From: Methanolacinia paynteri
Lineage (GTDB): Archaea; Halobacteriota; Methanomicrobia; Methanomicrobiales; Methanomicrobiaceae
Length of the DNA: 64,000 nt
Assembly: GCF_000784355.1 (NCBI RefSeq)
Contig: NZ_KN360930.1
Coordinates: 62,001 to 126,000, forward strand
Reading direction: 5' to 3'
Shown: one piece after another, positions 28,279 through 35,811 of the stretch
Layout: the number at the start of each line of letters is the position of its first letter
How positions within the stretch are numbered: the first letter of the stretch is position 1
Notes under the pieces: model-generated
Databases searched by the model: none
What the model saw: the letters and a program-made list of their open reading frames with translations, nothing else
Told to the model about the DNA's origin: nothing
Program-made: the position numbers and the translations under genes

Positions 28279-28606
28279 GGTCTATTCACCTCAAATAGAG
28301 TATTAATTCCGGGAGATTTAAAAACATTGCCATTTTGTTGCATTATCTTTTGGATTTTGTAAAAAAATAAGAAAAATATGGATTCCGGCTGTTGTAATAA
28401 CTGTATTTTCAGCCTGTTTTATCACGAGAATTTATTGATATGTACTTACATATTATTCTTATTACATATGTCGCTCGTACGGCAGATTGGGTTCACCGGA
28501 AAGTATATCATGAGTTTCCGAGTGTACATGTTTTATAAAGCGAATATGGGATAAAAGCGGAATAATCCCTGTCAGGGATTTCTGACTTCGGAAGCCTTTC
28601 ACTGAT
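28279..28606. promoter_or_regulatory. Divergent promoter region of mer and the FtsZ-like gene
   Basis: This 328-base gap holds the mer SD and TATA-like box at its left end. On the plus strand TTTTATAAAG (about 28530-28539) could serve the FtsZ-like gene. A 28-codon ORF at 28469-28555 is too short to call. No RNA gene seen. Confidence 0.4.
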
Positions 28607-31243
28607 ATGAGGATCCTTACAATAGGCGTAGGAGGAGCGGGGTCGAGGATCGTCGACCAGCTATATTATCAGGACCAGCGCAGCAGTATAAGCTGTATAT
28701 CTGCTGTAGTAGTGGATACTGACGGAAATTTCCTGTCGCAGCTCCGTTACCTTCCCGATGAGGCCAAGATATTCTTTCCTGCAATTGATCCCGAGGTCCA
28801 TTTCGATGTACGCTCCACTGTCGATCTGAACGAAGTGATGACACAGATCAAAAGGATGGACAATATCGATATCGATGCGATAATGATATTCACCGGTCTG
28901 GGCGGGAATCTCAGTGATATCATCCCTGATCTGACCAAAGAGATCCGCAAGTCGTATTTCGAGCCTGTTTTTGTAGTCTGTACACTCCCTTATCTGAGGG
29001 AAGGCAGGCGACAGGCGGCAAAGGCGGCCGACGATCTTGAAAAGATCGAAGAATCTGTCGACGGGATATTTCTTTTCGACAACGAAACCTGGTACAGGAA
29101 GATAAAAGCCTCCTTTGAAGTCACGATCGATGAAGCGGGAAATCCGGTAAGTACCCCGTCACCCTACGGTAAATCGTTCCCCGAAAACCCGAGGGACATG
29201 TACAGGATGCTGAATGAGAAAATATCCCGCCAGATCGGACTTTTGCTGAGAGCGGGAGAGTTCAACGAAGACGGTTTCGATTCAGCCGAGGTGGTCCTTG
29301 ATGCCGGCGAGATCCTGAATACGCTGAAAGGCAACGGAATTACTGCTGTCGGCTATGCGGTGGAGCCTCTTCCGACAAACTGGACCGATATATTTGATAA
29401 GTGGCTTCCTGAAAAACAGCTGAATAATTTCAGTGAGGAGTCACAGAAGAGGGCGACGAGAATTGTTGCTCTTGCAAAGAAAGCCGTCTATGAGGATATC
29501 TCAGTTCCATGCGACCTGACAAGCGCAGAAAAGGCCCTTATTCTTATTGCAGGTCCTTCTAGGGAACTGTCGATGAAGGGTTTTCAAACCGTCAGGAAAT
29601 GGATAGATTCGAGTATCGCCGGCCTGGAAATGAGGGCGGGAGATTATCCTGTTACCAATACGAAGTTTGTCGGGATTATTATAATGCTCTCGGGAATCCA
29701 TAACATCCCGCGGCTGGAAGAGATAAAAAGGCTCAGGGATGATTTTCTCCGTGAACAGGATGAGAAGAAAGCAATTGAGGAGGACCAGAGCCTGCTCGAG
29801 GAGGAGATGCTTCTTTTATCAGGAATGGGTCATTCTCAGATAGATTCCGGGTTTACACCTGCAGATGAACCGGCTGAGGCGGTCAGGCGAGTGCAGAGTT
29901 ATGAGCCAGAGATAGCACAGCCTCTGCAGAATTACTATGCCCCGGATTACGATCAGTACAGCCGGAACGATGAGGCCCTTGAACAGGAAGCGCTGGAGTT
30001 TATAGGTGGTTATTCTTCAAAACCGCCGAGGGCAGAGGCGAAGAGAAACTTAAATGTTGCACCAATTATTGAGGTAGGAGATGACAGATATATGGATTCG
30101 GAATATACGGAGGATTCGGAAGGGTCTCTCGATCTGAAGGATTTCCTTGAGGATGAGCCTGAAGAAGAACCCCAAACCCATGAGTTGACAAATGACCCGC
30201 GATTTATAGAATATAAGAAACAGTATTCATTCTCCGCACTCCTGGAGGATGACAGCGAACCTGAGCCTTCAACAGATCCGTTTGACAGCGGCTGGATGGA
30301 TGAGGAAAGGACACCGGTCATACGGCATCGGCACCCCGAACCGGAGGAGATTCCGCTTACATCGAGAGAGTATGTTATGGAGCAGGAATTTCAGGAGTAT
30401 TCTGCTGAAAAACGCGAGAATGATTCCTTAATACCTGCCAAACCTGCCGTGAAGGACGACCAGATCTCGATATCGGGAAAGAAAGAGAAGAAGGTAGACA
30501 ATAACGGAATCATCCTTCCCGGCAGGTCGGAACGCAATGTTTCCGATATGACGAGGATGACGTCTGTCAATATGGGAAACGCACCTAAAGATACAATCTT
30601 CGGGGCAGGCGCGAGGATAAAGGGCCCGATGATGCCAAAAGAGAAGAGCGATGTTGCGATGGTCGGTGAGAAGATCAGTATCGGGAGAAATTCATTCCAT
30701 GCGACCGACAAGACTCTTTCGGCAGGCAACTTCTCTGCAGGCTCGAAGATGAGGCCGAAGGACAATGTATTCGGGGGAGGATCGGTCTCTGCCGGAAAGG
30801 CGATCCATCCGAATGACAGTACGTTTACCGGTTCGGGAGTTTCGGTTGGAAAGAATATGTCGGTCAACGACAGCACCTTCTCCGGTGGGAAAGTGAATAT
30901 GAAACCGAATATCCTTCCCAAAGATAGTGACAGGATATCGGTGAAGGGCAAGGTGAAGAAGCCCAAAGAACTCCTTTCTGACAATATCGGTATGAGGCAG
31001 GGCGGCGGCAAAGGGCCGAAGGAACTTCTTTCCGATAATATTAAAATGAGAGGGGGGGCTTCGAAACCGAAAGATGATATATTTGCCAAGTCGGTGACAA
31101 GCAAAAAACCCGCCGGACCCTCAAAAGGAAATCCCGGAAAATCTTCATTTTCAGGAACGGGGGATCTCATATCTGCATCCGGTCAGAAGAAAAATGCCAA
31201 GAAAGGATCGGATTCGAAGGACGAAGATCTCTTCTGGGCATGA
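28607..31243 (+). CDS. Divergent FtsZ/tubulin-superfamily protein with long repetitive tail
   Basis: An 878-aa protein. The N-terminal part (about 1-390) has a tubulin/FtsZ-like nucleotide-binding start (ILTIGVGGAGSRIVDQL) and an IFTGLGGNLSD segment near residues 94-104 where FtsZ has GGGTGTG. It lacks a normal FtsZ signature and matches no canonical FtsZ1/FtsZ2 or CetZ that I recognise. Residues about 395-650 are acidic and low-complexity. From about 659 to 770 there are five or six units of about 18 residues built on a P-x-D-x-x-F-x-G-x-x-x-S-x-G-K pattern. Two copies of a KELLSDNIxMR unit and a Lys/Ser/Gly-rich end follow. Probably a filament or scaffold protein; role unknown. Confidence 0.65.
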   Translation: MRILTIGVGGAGSRIVDQLYYQDQRSSISCISAVVVDTDGNFLSQLRYLPDEAKIFFPAIDPEVHFDVRSTVDLNEVMTQIKRMDNIDIDAIMIFTGLGGNLSDIIPDLTKEIRKSYFEPVFVVCTLPYLREGRRQAAKAADDLEKIEESVDGIFLFDNETWYRKIKASFEVTIDEAGNPVSTPSPYGKSFPENPRDMYRMLNEKISRQIGLLLRAGEFNEDGFDSAEVVLDAGEILNTLKGNGITAVGYAVEPLPTNWTDIFDKWLPEKQLNNFSEESQKRATRIVALAKKAVYEDISVPCDLTSAEKALILIAGPSRELSMKGFQTVRKWIDSSIAGLEMRAGDYPVTNTKFVGIIIMLSGIHNIPRLEEIKRLRDDFLREQDEKKAIEEDQSLLEEEMLLLSGMGHSQIDSGFTPADEPAEAVRRVQSYEPEIAQPLQNYYAPDYDQYSRNDEALEQEALEFIGGYSSKPPRAEAKRNLNVAPIIEVGDDRYMDSEYTEDSEGSLDLKDFLEDEPEEEPQTHELTNDPRFIEYKKQYSFSALLEDDSEPEPSTDPFDSGWMDEERTPVIRHRHPEPEEIPLTSREYVMEQEFQEYSAEKRENDSLIPAKPAVKDDQISISGKKEKKVDNNGIILPGRSERNVSDMTRMTSVNMGNAPKDTIFGAGARIKGPMMPKEKSDVAMVGEKISIGRNSFHATDKTLSAGNFSAGSKMRPKDNVFGGGSVSAGKAIHPNDSTFTGSGVSVGKNMSVNDSTFSGGKVNMKPNILPKDSDRISVKGKVKKPKELLSDNIGMRQGGGKGPKELLSDNIKMRGGASKPKDDIFAKSVTSKKPAGPSKGNPGKSSFSGTGDLISASGQKKNAKKGSDSKDEDLFWA

Positions 31244-31307
31244 ATAGAATTAAATTCTAAACCTTTTTTTTGATTTTTGTGAAAAAGGGATCTCTTTGTC
31301 TTCCCGG

Positions 31308-31367
31308 CCGAGGCAACCGAAGGGCTGTCGCCCTTTCGATACCGAGGGTGACCTTCGGTCACCGGTT
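31308..31367. repeat. Two-hairpin repeat unit, copy 1
   Basis: This unit starts CCGAGGCAACCGAAG. It carries a short stem-loop at about 31318-31337 and a perfect 7-bp stem GGTGACC-ttc-GGTCACC at 31347-31363. A closely related unit lies at 31668-31731, next to the left end of the tRNA-Ala island; the second stem is conserved exactly for six pairs and the first differs in sequence but still folds. Confidence 0.55.
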
Positions 31368-31596
31368 CATTTCATGAAATTATTTTGAGAGATACCCTCT
31401 GGGTAGTGTCTAGGCCGGGTTATCATGATTAAGCAGGTTTCGCAGAAACCTGCGTCCGGGTTGCCCCGGAGGGGCTTATGCCCTTTTCAAAACTAGGGCT
31501 TTTTTTTATTGTTATAGAGGGAGGGGTAAGTTCCCCCTCCCTATGACCCTCCCCCTAATCGCGATAGGTCGCATTCGGGGATGGGCGGGCATCCCC
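31312..31596. repeat. Hairpin cluster bounded in part by GGCAACC inverted repeats
   Basis: GGCAACC at 31312-31318 has its inverted copy GGTTGCC at 31459-31465. Between and just beyond them lie perfect stems: 31347-31363 (7 bp), 31433-31453 (9 bp, GCAGGTTTC arm), 31518-31542 (9 bp) and 31577-31596 (7 bp). An AGGGC stem followed by a run of eight T near 31500 looks like a terminator for the FtsZ-like gene. The cluster resembles the one at 24.35-24.64 kb in border sequence and setting. Confidence 0.5.
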
Positions 31597-31667
31597 TCAT
31601 GCTCCATAAATTATGTACACCTGAATGAATGAGATCACATCTGATCTACTAAAATTATTCTTCCTTA

Positions 31668-31731
31668 CCGAGGCAATCGAAGTGGTCCTCGACACTTTTC
31701 GAAACCCCGAGGGTGACCTTCGGTCACCTGT
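31668..31731. repeat. Two-hairpin repeat unit, copy 2
   Basis: CCGAGGCAATCGAAG begins this second copy of the unit seen at 31308-31367. It ends 24 bases before the left attachment repeat of the tRNA-Ala island. The second stem is GGTGAC/GTCACC around ttc-like loops; the first stem has different paired bases (GTG/CAC in place of GGGC/GCCC). Confidence 0.55.
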
Positions 31732-31754
31732 TAACCCAAAAGAAAAGATGAAAC

Positions 31755-31825
31755 CCAAAAATGGACTTGGCGGGATTTGACCCCGCGGCCTCTACGTTGC
31801 GAACGTAGCGATCTCCCCCTGATCT
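31755..31825 (-). pseudogene. 3' fragment of tRNA-Ala(CGC): left attachment repeat of the island
   Basis: This 71-bp sequence is identical, except for one base (C at 31781 against A at 40968), to 40942-41012, which covers the 3' flank and most of the intact tRNA-Ala gene. It has the T arm, anticodon arm with CGC and D arm but lacks the 5' acceptor strand, so it cannot make a tRNA. Being the same strand as the intact gene and carrying its 3' end, it is what integration into the tRNA leaves at the distal end of an element. Confidence 0.9.
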
Positions 31826-32059
31826 GCGAGGAAAACAAAATTGAGGAGAAATGTTTAATGATTGTAGGCAAAGTGGTGCGATTGAGACAGACCGGTATCC
31901 GTGCTCAGAGCACACTCATCCATTCGTAACCACCCCGACCAGACTCTGTTACAGGTTCGGGGACCTAAGTCGAAATTGGTCTAACCTGTCTATAACCGCG
32001 TAACAATTCTCCCAGAAGCAAAAAAGATATGGGTCAGCTATCCTCCTTGGTTTTCATGC
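31826..32059. other. Left edge of island, no gene
   Basis: Between the attachment repeat and the transposase remnant. It contains an inverted pair around CCCCGACC / GGTTCGGGG (about 31935-31962) but no ORF of note. Confidence 0.4.
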
Positions 32060-32485
32060 TCATCTATGAGCCGAAGGCTCAGCGCGCTCTGTTGAATTCC
32101 TCCCCGACGAAACAATGATGACTGCTTGACCTGCTTTCGTCAGGTCGTGGAGGATCGCCGTACTCTTGATCTCCTTGACTTGGAAACTGTATTTTCTCGT
32201 CTTCAATTCCTCTCGGAATCTCCCTTTGAGCACTGAAAAGGCTGTTTCGACTTTGTTTCGTTCCCAGCACTGCAACGGATTGAAGTCTGTGTACATCTTC
32301 TGTAAATGGGTCCTGGATCGGATCCCCCCTTGCCAAGTTCTGACTGGAATCACCGAATCTGCATCGAGGAGGACCTCAGCCCTGCGTGACTCTTCTTTAC
32401 GGTTATTACGTTTATCAATCCGTCTCTTGTTTCTCTTATCGGTTTCCTTTTTGGTCATTTTATCGAATCTCCGTACGGAAACCAC
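32060..32485 (-). pseudogene. Transposase remnant (IS5/IS4-like DDE, C-terminal part)
   Basis: The 141-codon frame (starting at a GTG) contains WERNKVETAFSVLKGRFREE followed by LKTRKYSFQVKEIKSTAILH. This is the usual end of IS5/IS4-type DDE transposases: the catalytic Glu with the E-x-x-F-x-x-LK helix, then an R-x-x-x-x-x-x-Q-x-x-E-x-x helix. The N-terminal catalytic part is missing, and upstream frames have stop codons. It is therefore a truncated copy. It may have helped build the island; no terminal inverted repeats could be identified. Confidence 0.7.
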
Positions 32486-32610
32486 TCTTCATTACAATTT
32501 TCTGTCACGAACCATTCCGAAGCCAAGTTGAAGACGAAGACTGAAGAACGGTTCGTCAATGCTGTCAGAAGAACTGCTTAATGCAACACATCAGTCGAAT
32601 GCTCGATATG

Positions 32611-32620
32611 ATTAAATATT
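32611..32620 (+). promoter_or_regulatory. Candidate TATA box of the peptide/NIF3-like unit
   Basis: ATTAAATATT is centred about 26 bases before the ATG at 32641, so transcription would start at or next to that codon and give a leaderless mRNA. The core GATTAAATA also occurs before the radical-SAM operon. Confidence 0.5.
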
Positions 32621-32640
32621 GCTATGCAGTATATTACACT

Positions 32641-32787
32641 ATGTGCAATGAGAAATATGATGAAAAATGCGGCACATCTGAAGAGAAAGAGGATGGCGCC
32701 TTTGATCCGATTTTAGGAGAGATAGTCGCTGATGATGTTTTCTCCTTTACGTTGCTTTCATGTCATTGTTCGAAGTGTGGCGACTAA
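32641..32787 (+). CDS. Small Cys-containing peptide, candidate RiPP precursor
   Basis: A 48-aa ORF with a Glu/Asp/Lys-rich N-terminal half and the C-terminal end LLSCHCSKCGD. Cys lie at 2, 10, 41, 43 and 46. Acidic leader followed by a short Cys-rich end is a common layout for substrates of radical-SAM peptide maturases, several of which are encoded in the facing operon. The in-frame ORF can be extended to ATG 32581 (68 aa), but the TATA box at 32611-32620 favours 32641 as a leaderless start. It ends 12 nt before the NIF3-like gene. No homologue is recognised; the assignment is an inference. Confidence 0.45.
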   Translation: MCNEKYDEKCGTSEEKEDGAFDPILGEIVADDVFSFTLLSCHCSKCGD

Positions 32788-32799
32788 TGAGCTACACTG

Positions 32800-33660
32800 A
32801 TGAATTTAGCTGAGATAAGCACGCTGTTGCTTCACGGTGAGTCTGGGCATAGGAACAGTTTTACTGATGGTTATTTTTTTGATTCTGGAATATTGTATGG
32901 AAACTTGGATGCTGAAATTAGCAGAATAATTTGTGGAATAGATGTTGGAGCTGAAGAGATTATAACCACAGATAGATTCAAGACAAACGCATGTTCTGAC
33001 TTATTACTTTCACACCATCCAGAGGGTAGATTTGCACGAGGCATTCTAAACGTGATTGATTGTCAACGGACTTTGCTGTTGTCTATGGGCCTGCAACAAA
33101 AAAAAATAGACGCGGTAATTGACAAATTAAAAACGGAACTGATAGCGCATTACAATAGTTGTAATCTTTTGAGAATAGAGTCTTTTTGTGAAATGCTAGA
33201 AACGCAAATGATGTGTCTGCATACTCCTGCTGATACTCTTGCAAAGGAATACCTTGATTCGTTGTTCGAAAATCATGATTTGACACTTGGAAGCATCATC
33301 AGCAGGATAAACTTGATTCCTGAGTGTAAAATCTCAGAAAAGTTCTGTGGTACAAAATCAGAAATATTATTCGGAAGTGGAGATGACAAGGCTGGAAAAA
33401 TATTTTTCATGGTCACTGGCGGAACATCACTACCAAACGAACTATATGAAAATCTATCGGATTCTGGGGTAGAGACTATTGCGGCCCAATATTTCTCAAA
33501 TAGTGATATAGAAACCGCAAAGAAATGTGGTATTAATGTTATATCTCTGGATCATATTGCAATTGACTCCCTGGGTATGAATCTAGCCTTGGATGCCGTT
33601 AGAAGAAAGGGAATCCCAATAATTCCAATTTCTGGTTTTATTTCAGTAGATAGAACCTAA
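32800..33660 (+). CDS. NIF3/DUF34-family protein
   Basis: A 286-aa protein with features of the NIF3 (DUF34) metal-binding family. It has an N-terminal acidic region, the motif DLLLSHHPEGR (His pair, about residues 67-77), an MCLHTPADTLAKEYLDSLF segment, and a C-terminal SGVETIAAQYFSNSDIETAKK then GINVISLDHIAIDSLGMNLA. In NIF3 proteins the His residues and a late Asp/Glu bind two metals; the last HxxxE-type motif appears as DHIAIDS here. Biochemical function of the family is poorly known. Its stop overlaps that of the convergent radical-SAM gene by three bases, so the two units share the same insertion. Confidence 0.7.
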   Translation: MNLAEISTLLLHGESGHRNSFTDGYFFDSGILYGNLDAEISRIICGIDVGAEEIITTDRFKTNACSDLLLSHHPEGRFARGILNVIDCQRTLLLSMGLQQKKIDAVIDKLKTELIAHYNSCNLLRIESFCEMLETQMMCLHTPADTLAKEYLDSLFENHDLTLGSIISRINLIPECKISEKFCGTKSEILFGSGDDKAGKIFFMVTGGTSLPNELYENLSDSGVETIAAQYFSNSDIETAKKCGINVISLDHIAIDSLGMNLALDAVRRKGIPIIPISGFISVDRT

Positions 33661-34910
33661 ACCACATCAAGTATCTTACAAGATAATGTGTCTGGCTCTG
33701 AGATAGCTCCAGTTTTTAGATAGGCACGACTCCTACACCCTCCTCCACAGATTTTTATAAATTTGCAACTTTTTTCTTTACATAAGATATTTTGTCGTAT
33801 ATCGTTCAACTCATCGCTGTCCCATATGTCAGATATACTTTCATTGCATATATTTCCCAACGAAAACAAATTCGACTGGGCTGAAGATAAGGTCGGACAC
33901 AGACATATCTCTCCATCCGACTTAATAAAAATCATACTGGTCGCCACGCCACATAGTGGATACTTAGAATTATTGGGTTTTAAACCATATCTGATGATGT
34001 TATCTTTATATATCTTTGCAATTTTTTCATCTGAAATATGAAAAACATTTTTCATTGCCCTCCCCTGATTGAGTACAGGTGCGACCCTTACGCCTACGTC
34101 CAGCTCCTTCCCGATTTTGTAAATATCTTCAATCTTTTCGACATTTTGGGGAGTTAGTGTGGTATTTATCACGACGGGGATCCTACTTTGACGCAACAAT
34201 TTTATTCCATTCATGGTTTTGTCAAATGACCCCTCTACTCCCCTAAAACAATCATGACTGTGTGGTTCAGAATCATCTAGACTGACATATACTCTTTCCA
34301 CATTGCCGAGTTTTTTTATTCGCTCGACAATTGGCTTTGTAATCAGAGTTCCATTTGTAAAGATAGAAGTTAAAAACAACTTATCTCTTAAAATCGCCAT
34401 TATCTCCAAAAAATTTGGATGTAACATCGGTTCTCCACCAGTCACATCTAATCTATATGATCCCATAGCAAGTGCTTCGGCCACAATATCTTTTATTCCA
34501 TCCAAAGAGATGTGACGGACTTTTGCCGATCCATTATAGCAATGCTTACACAAGAGATTGCACGAACTTGTTATCTCAACGAAAACACGCCTCAAATATA
34601 AACCACTCTTTTGATTTCGGACAGAGATTTTTCCGGTTTGGGATACATCATGTGTAAAAAAATTAGATTCAATTAGTTGTCGCTCTGCCTGTTTAATTTT
34701 CGACAGTTCAAACACCTTGCTCTCATAATCCAGCTTGATTCCCTTAGAACATGATTGCGATTGGATGAAAGTGTACATGTCTTGGTTGATATGTCTTCTC
34801 AGTGACATACTAAATGAATATATGAATGGATTTTTCCCACCAACAACCAAAACGTCCCCATTCGGGTACAGATTATCCTCCGAATCATTTAGCGAGTTCA
34901 CCGATTGCAT
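33657..34910 (-). CDS. Radical SAM/SPASM protein (peptide-maturase type)
   Basis: A 417-aa protein. After an N-terminal domain of about 110 residues comes EITSSCNLLCKHCYNGSAKV with the 4Fe-4S motif C117-x3-C121-x2-C124, then a TGGEPMLHP SAM-binding motif and a TNGTL strand. The C-terminal SPASM domain has CGVATSMIFIKSDGEICLCP, SLGNI and a closing CKFIKICGGGCRSRAYL then C set, which holds auxiliary Fe-S clusters. SPASM enzymes of this form modify ribosomal peptides or enzyme side chains. ATG 34910 was chosen because GGAGG lies 9 nt before it; the ATG at 34934 is upstream of that site. It overlaps the gene upstream by 26 bases. Confidence 0.88.
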   Translation of the reverse strand: MQSVNSLNDSEDNLYPNGDVLVVGGKNPFIYSFSMSLRRHINQDMYTFIQSQSCSKGIKLDYESKVFELSKIKQAERQLIESNFFTHDVSQTGKISVRNQKSGLYLRRVFVEITSSCNLLCKHCYNGSAKVRHISLDGIKDIVAEALAMGSYRLDVTGGEPMLHPNFLEIMAILRDKLFLTSIFTNGTLITKPIVERIKKLGNVERVYVSLDDSEPHSHDCFRGVEGSFDKTMNGIKLLRQSRIPVVINTTLTPQNVEKIEDIYKIGKELDVGVRVAPVLNQGRAMKNVFHISDEKIAKIYKDNIIRYGLKPNNSKYPLCGVATSMIFIKSDGEICLCPTLSSAQSNLFSLGNICNESISDIWDSDELNDIRQNILCKEKSCKFIKICGGGCRSRAYLKTGAISEPDTLSCKILDVV

Positions 34911-35808
34911 CGGAAACAACCTCCATATAGTCAAAATACTCCTTGTGGCGGATATTCCTTCTCATTATACTGTGCAACTTCTCTACTAATTCATCAACAT
35001 TAACAGATAGTTTCGGATACGTACTAATTGACGAGATTTTAGTTCTGCTTGAGTCATCTCTGTATGGTACCAAATCCCCATTACACATAATCCATGGCAT
35101 TATCTTAGGGAAAATCTGACTTTCTGATATGGAATATTTTTTATTGTTTACAAAATCGGGCACTGACATAATCCTATAATTAGATTCTTTAGAGAGACGC
35201 CTCACTATATCAATTTGACTCAAAACTTCTTCGTCACTCAACCATAAATTTCTACACGTTTTGCCCATTCCAACTTTGGAAATGTGAGAGAATTTGACTG
35301 ATTGTGGGGAAAGATCCAAAAAGTTTTGTATGATTTCATCTTCGAATTGAAAACTTTGTGGAACGATGGTGCATTGAACATTTACGTTACAGTTGGCAGA
35401 GATCAACTTTTTAAGGGAAATCTGTGTTTTTTTGAACATATCTTTGCCTCTCAAAGCATTGTGTATCTTTTCAGATCCATCATGTGTTATAAACACTTTG
35501 TCCACCTTTTCCGAGACGAACGATATATGCTTGTCTGTTAGTAGAGTTCCGTTTGTGAATATGTCAACAAGCAAGCCTAGGTCGTGTGCATTTTCGATAA
35601 TCTTGAGTACATCTCCCCTCATGAAGATTTCCCCTCCAGTAAGCATTAATCGCCTACCATCTTTTGAAAAATTACTGAAAAATTTGTTCAACTTTTTGAA
35701 TGGTACATCTATACCCTCTTTCATAGGACAGCATGCGTAACAAAACGCACACCGTAGATTGCATTTCGATGTTATTTCTACATTGACATTTTCGATCGAA
35801 ATGGTCAG
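34885..35808 (-). CDS. Radical SAM protein starting at a non-AUG codon (CTG)
   Basis: Read from the first ATG (35724) the protein would lack its iron-sulfur motif. The open frame continues upstream through SKCNLRCAFCYACC (C16-x3-C20-x2-C23) to a TAG at 35812-35814, with no ATG, GTG or TTG in between. A CTG at 35806-35808 lies 7-8 nt after GGAGGG, so translation most likely starts there, giving 307 aa. TGGEIFMRGD and FTNGTLL are the SAM-binding and strand motifs. The C-terminus has no complete SPASM Cys set. The preceding gene is in the same frame, separated by only that TAG and one codon, so read-through or a mutated fusion cannot be excluded. Confidence 0.75.
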   Translation of the reverse strand: MTISIENVNVEITSKCNLRCAFCYACCPMKEGIDVPFKKLNKFFSNFSKDGRRLMLTGGEIFMRGDVLKIIENAHDLGLLVDIFTNGTLLTDKHISFVSEKVDKVFITHDGSEKIHNALRGKDMFKKTQISLKKLISANCNVNVQCTIVPQSFQFEDEIIQNFLDLSPQSVKFSHISKVGMGKTCRNLWLSDEEVLSQIDIVRRLSKESNYRIMSVPDFVNNKKYSISESQIFPKIMPWIMCNGDLVPYRDDSSRTKISSISTYPKLSVNVDELVEKLHSIMRRNIRHKEYFDYMEVVSDAIGELAK

Positions 35809-35811
35809 GAT

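Noticed and set aside
28469-28555. 28-codon ORF between mer and the FtsZ-like gene.
   Set aside because: Too short, no SD and no recognisable pattern.
24354-31731. Hairpin arrays considered as CRISPR repeats.
   Set aside because: Spacing is irregular, the repeated parts are few and not of constant length, there are no unique spacers and no cas genes nearby. No CRISPR array was seen anywhere in the window.
31762-31825. Second functional tRNA-Ala gene.
   Set aside because: The 5' acceptor strand is missing and a T-arm base is changed, so it cannot fold; it is an attachment-site duplicate.
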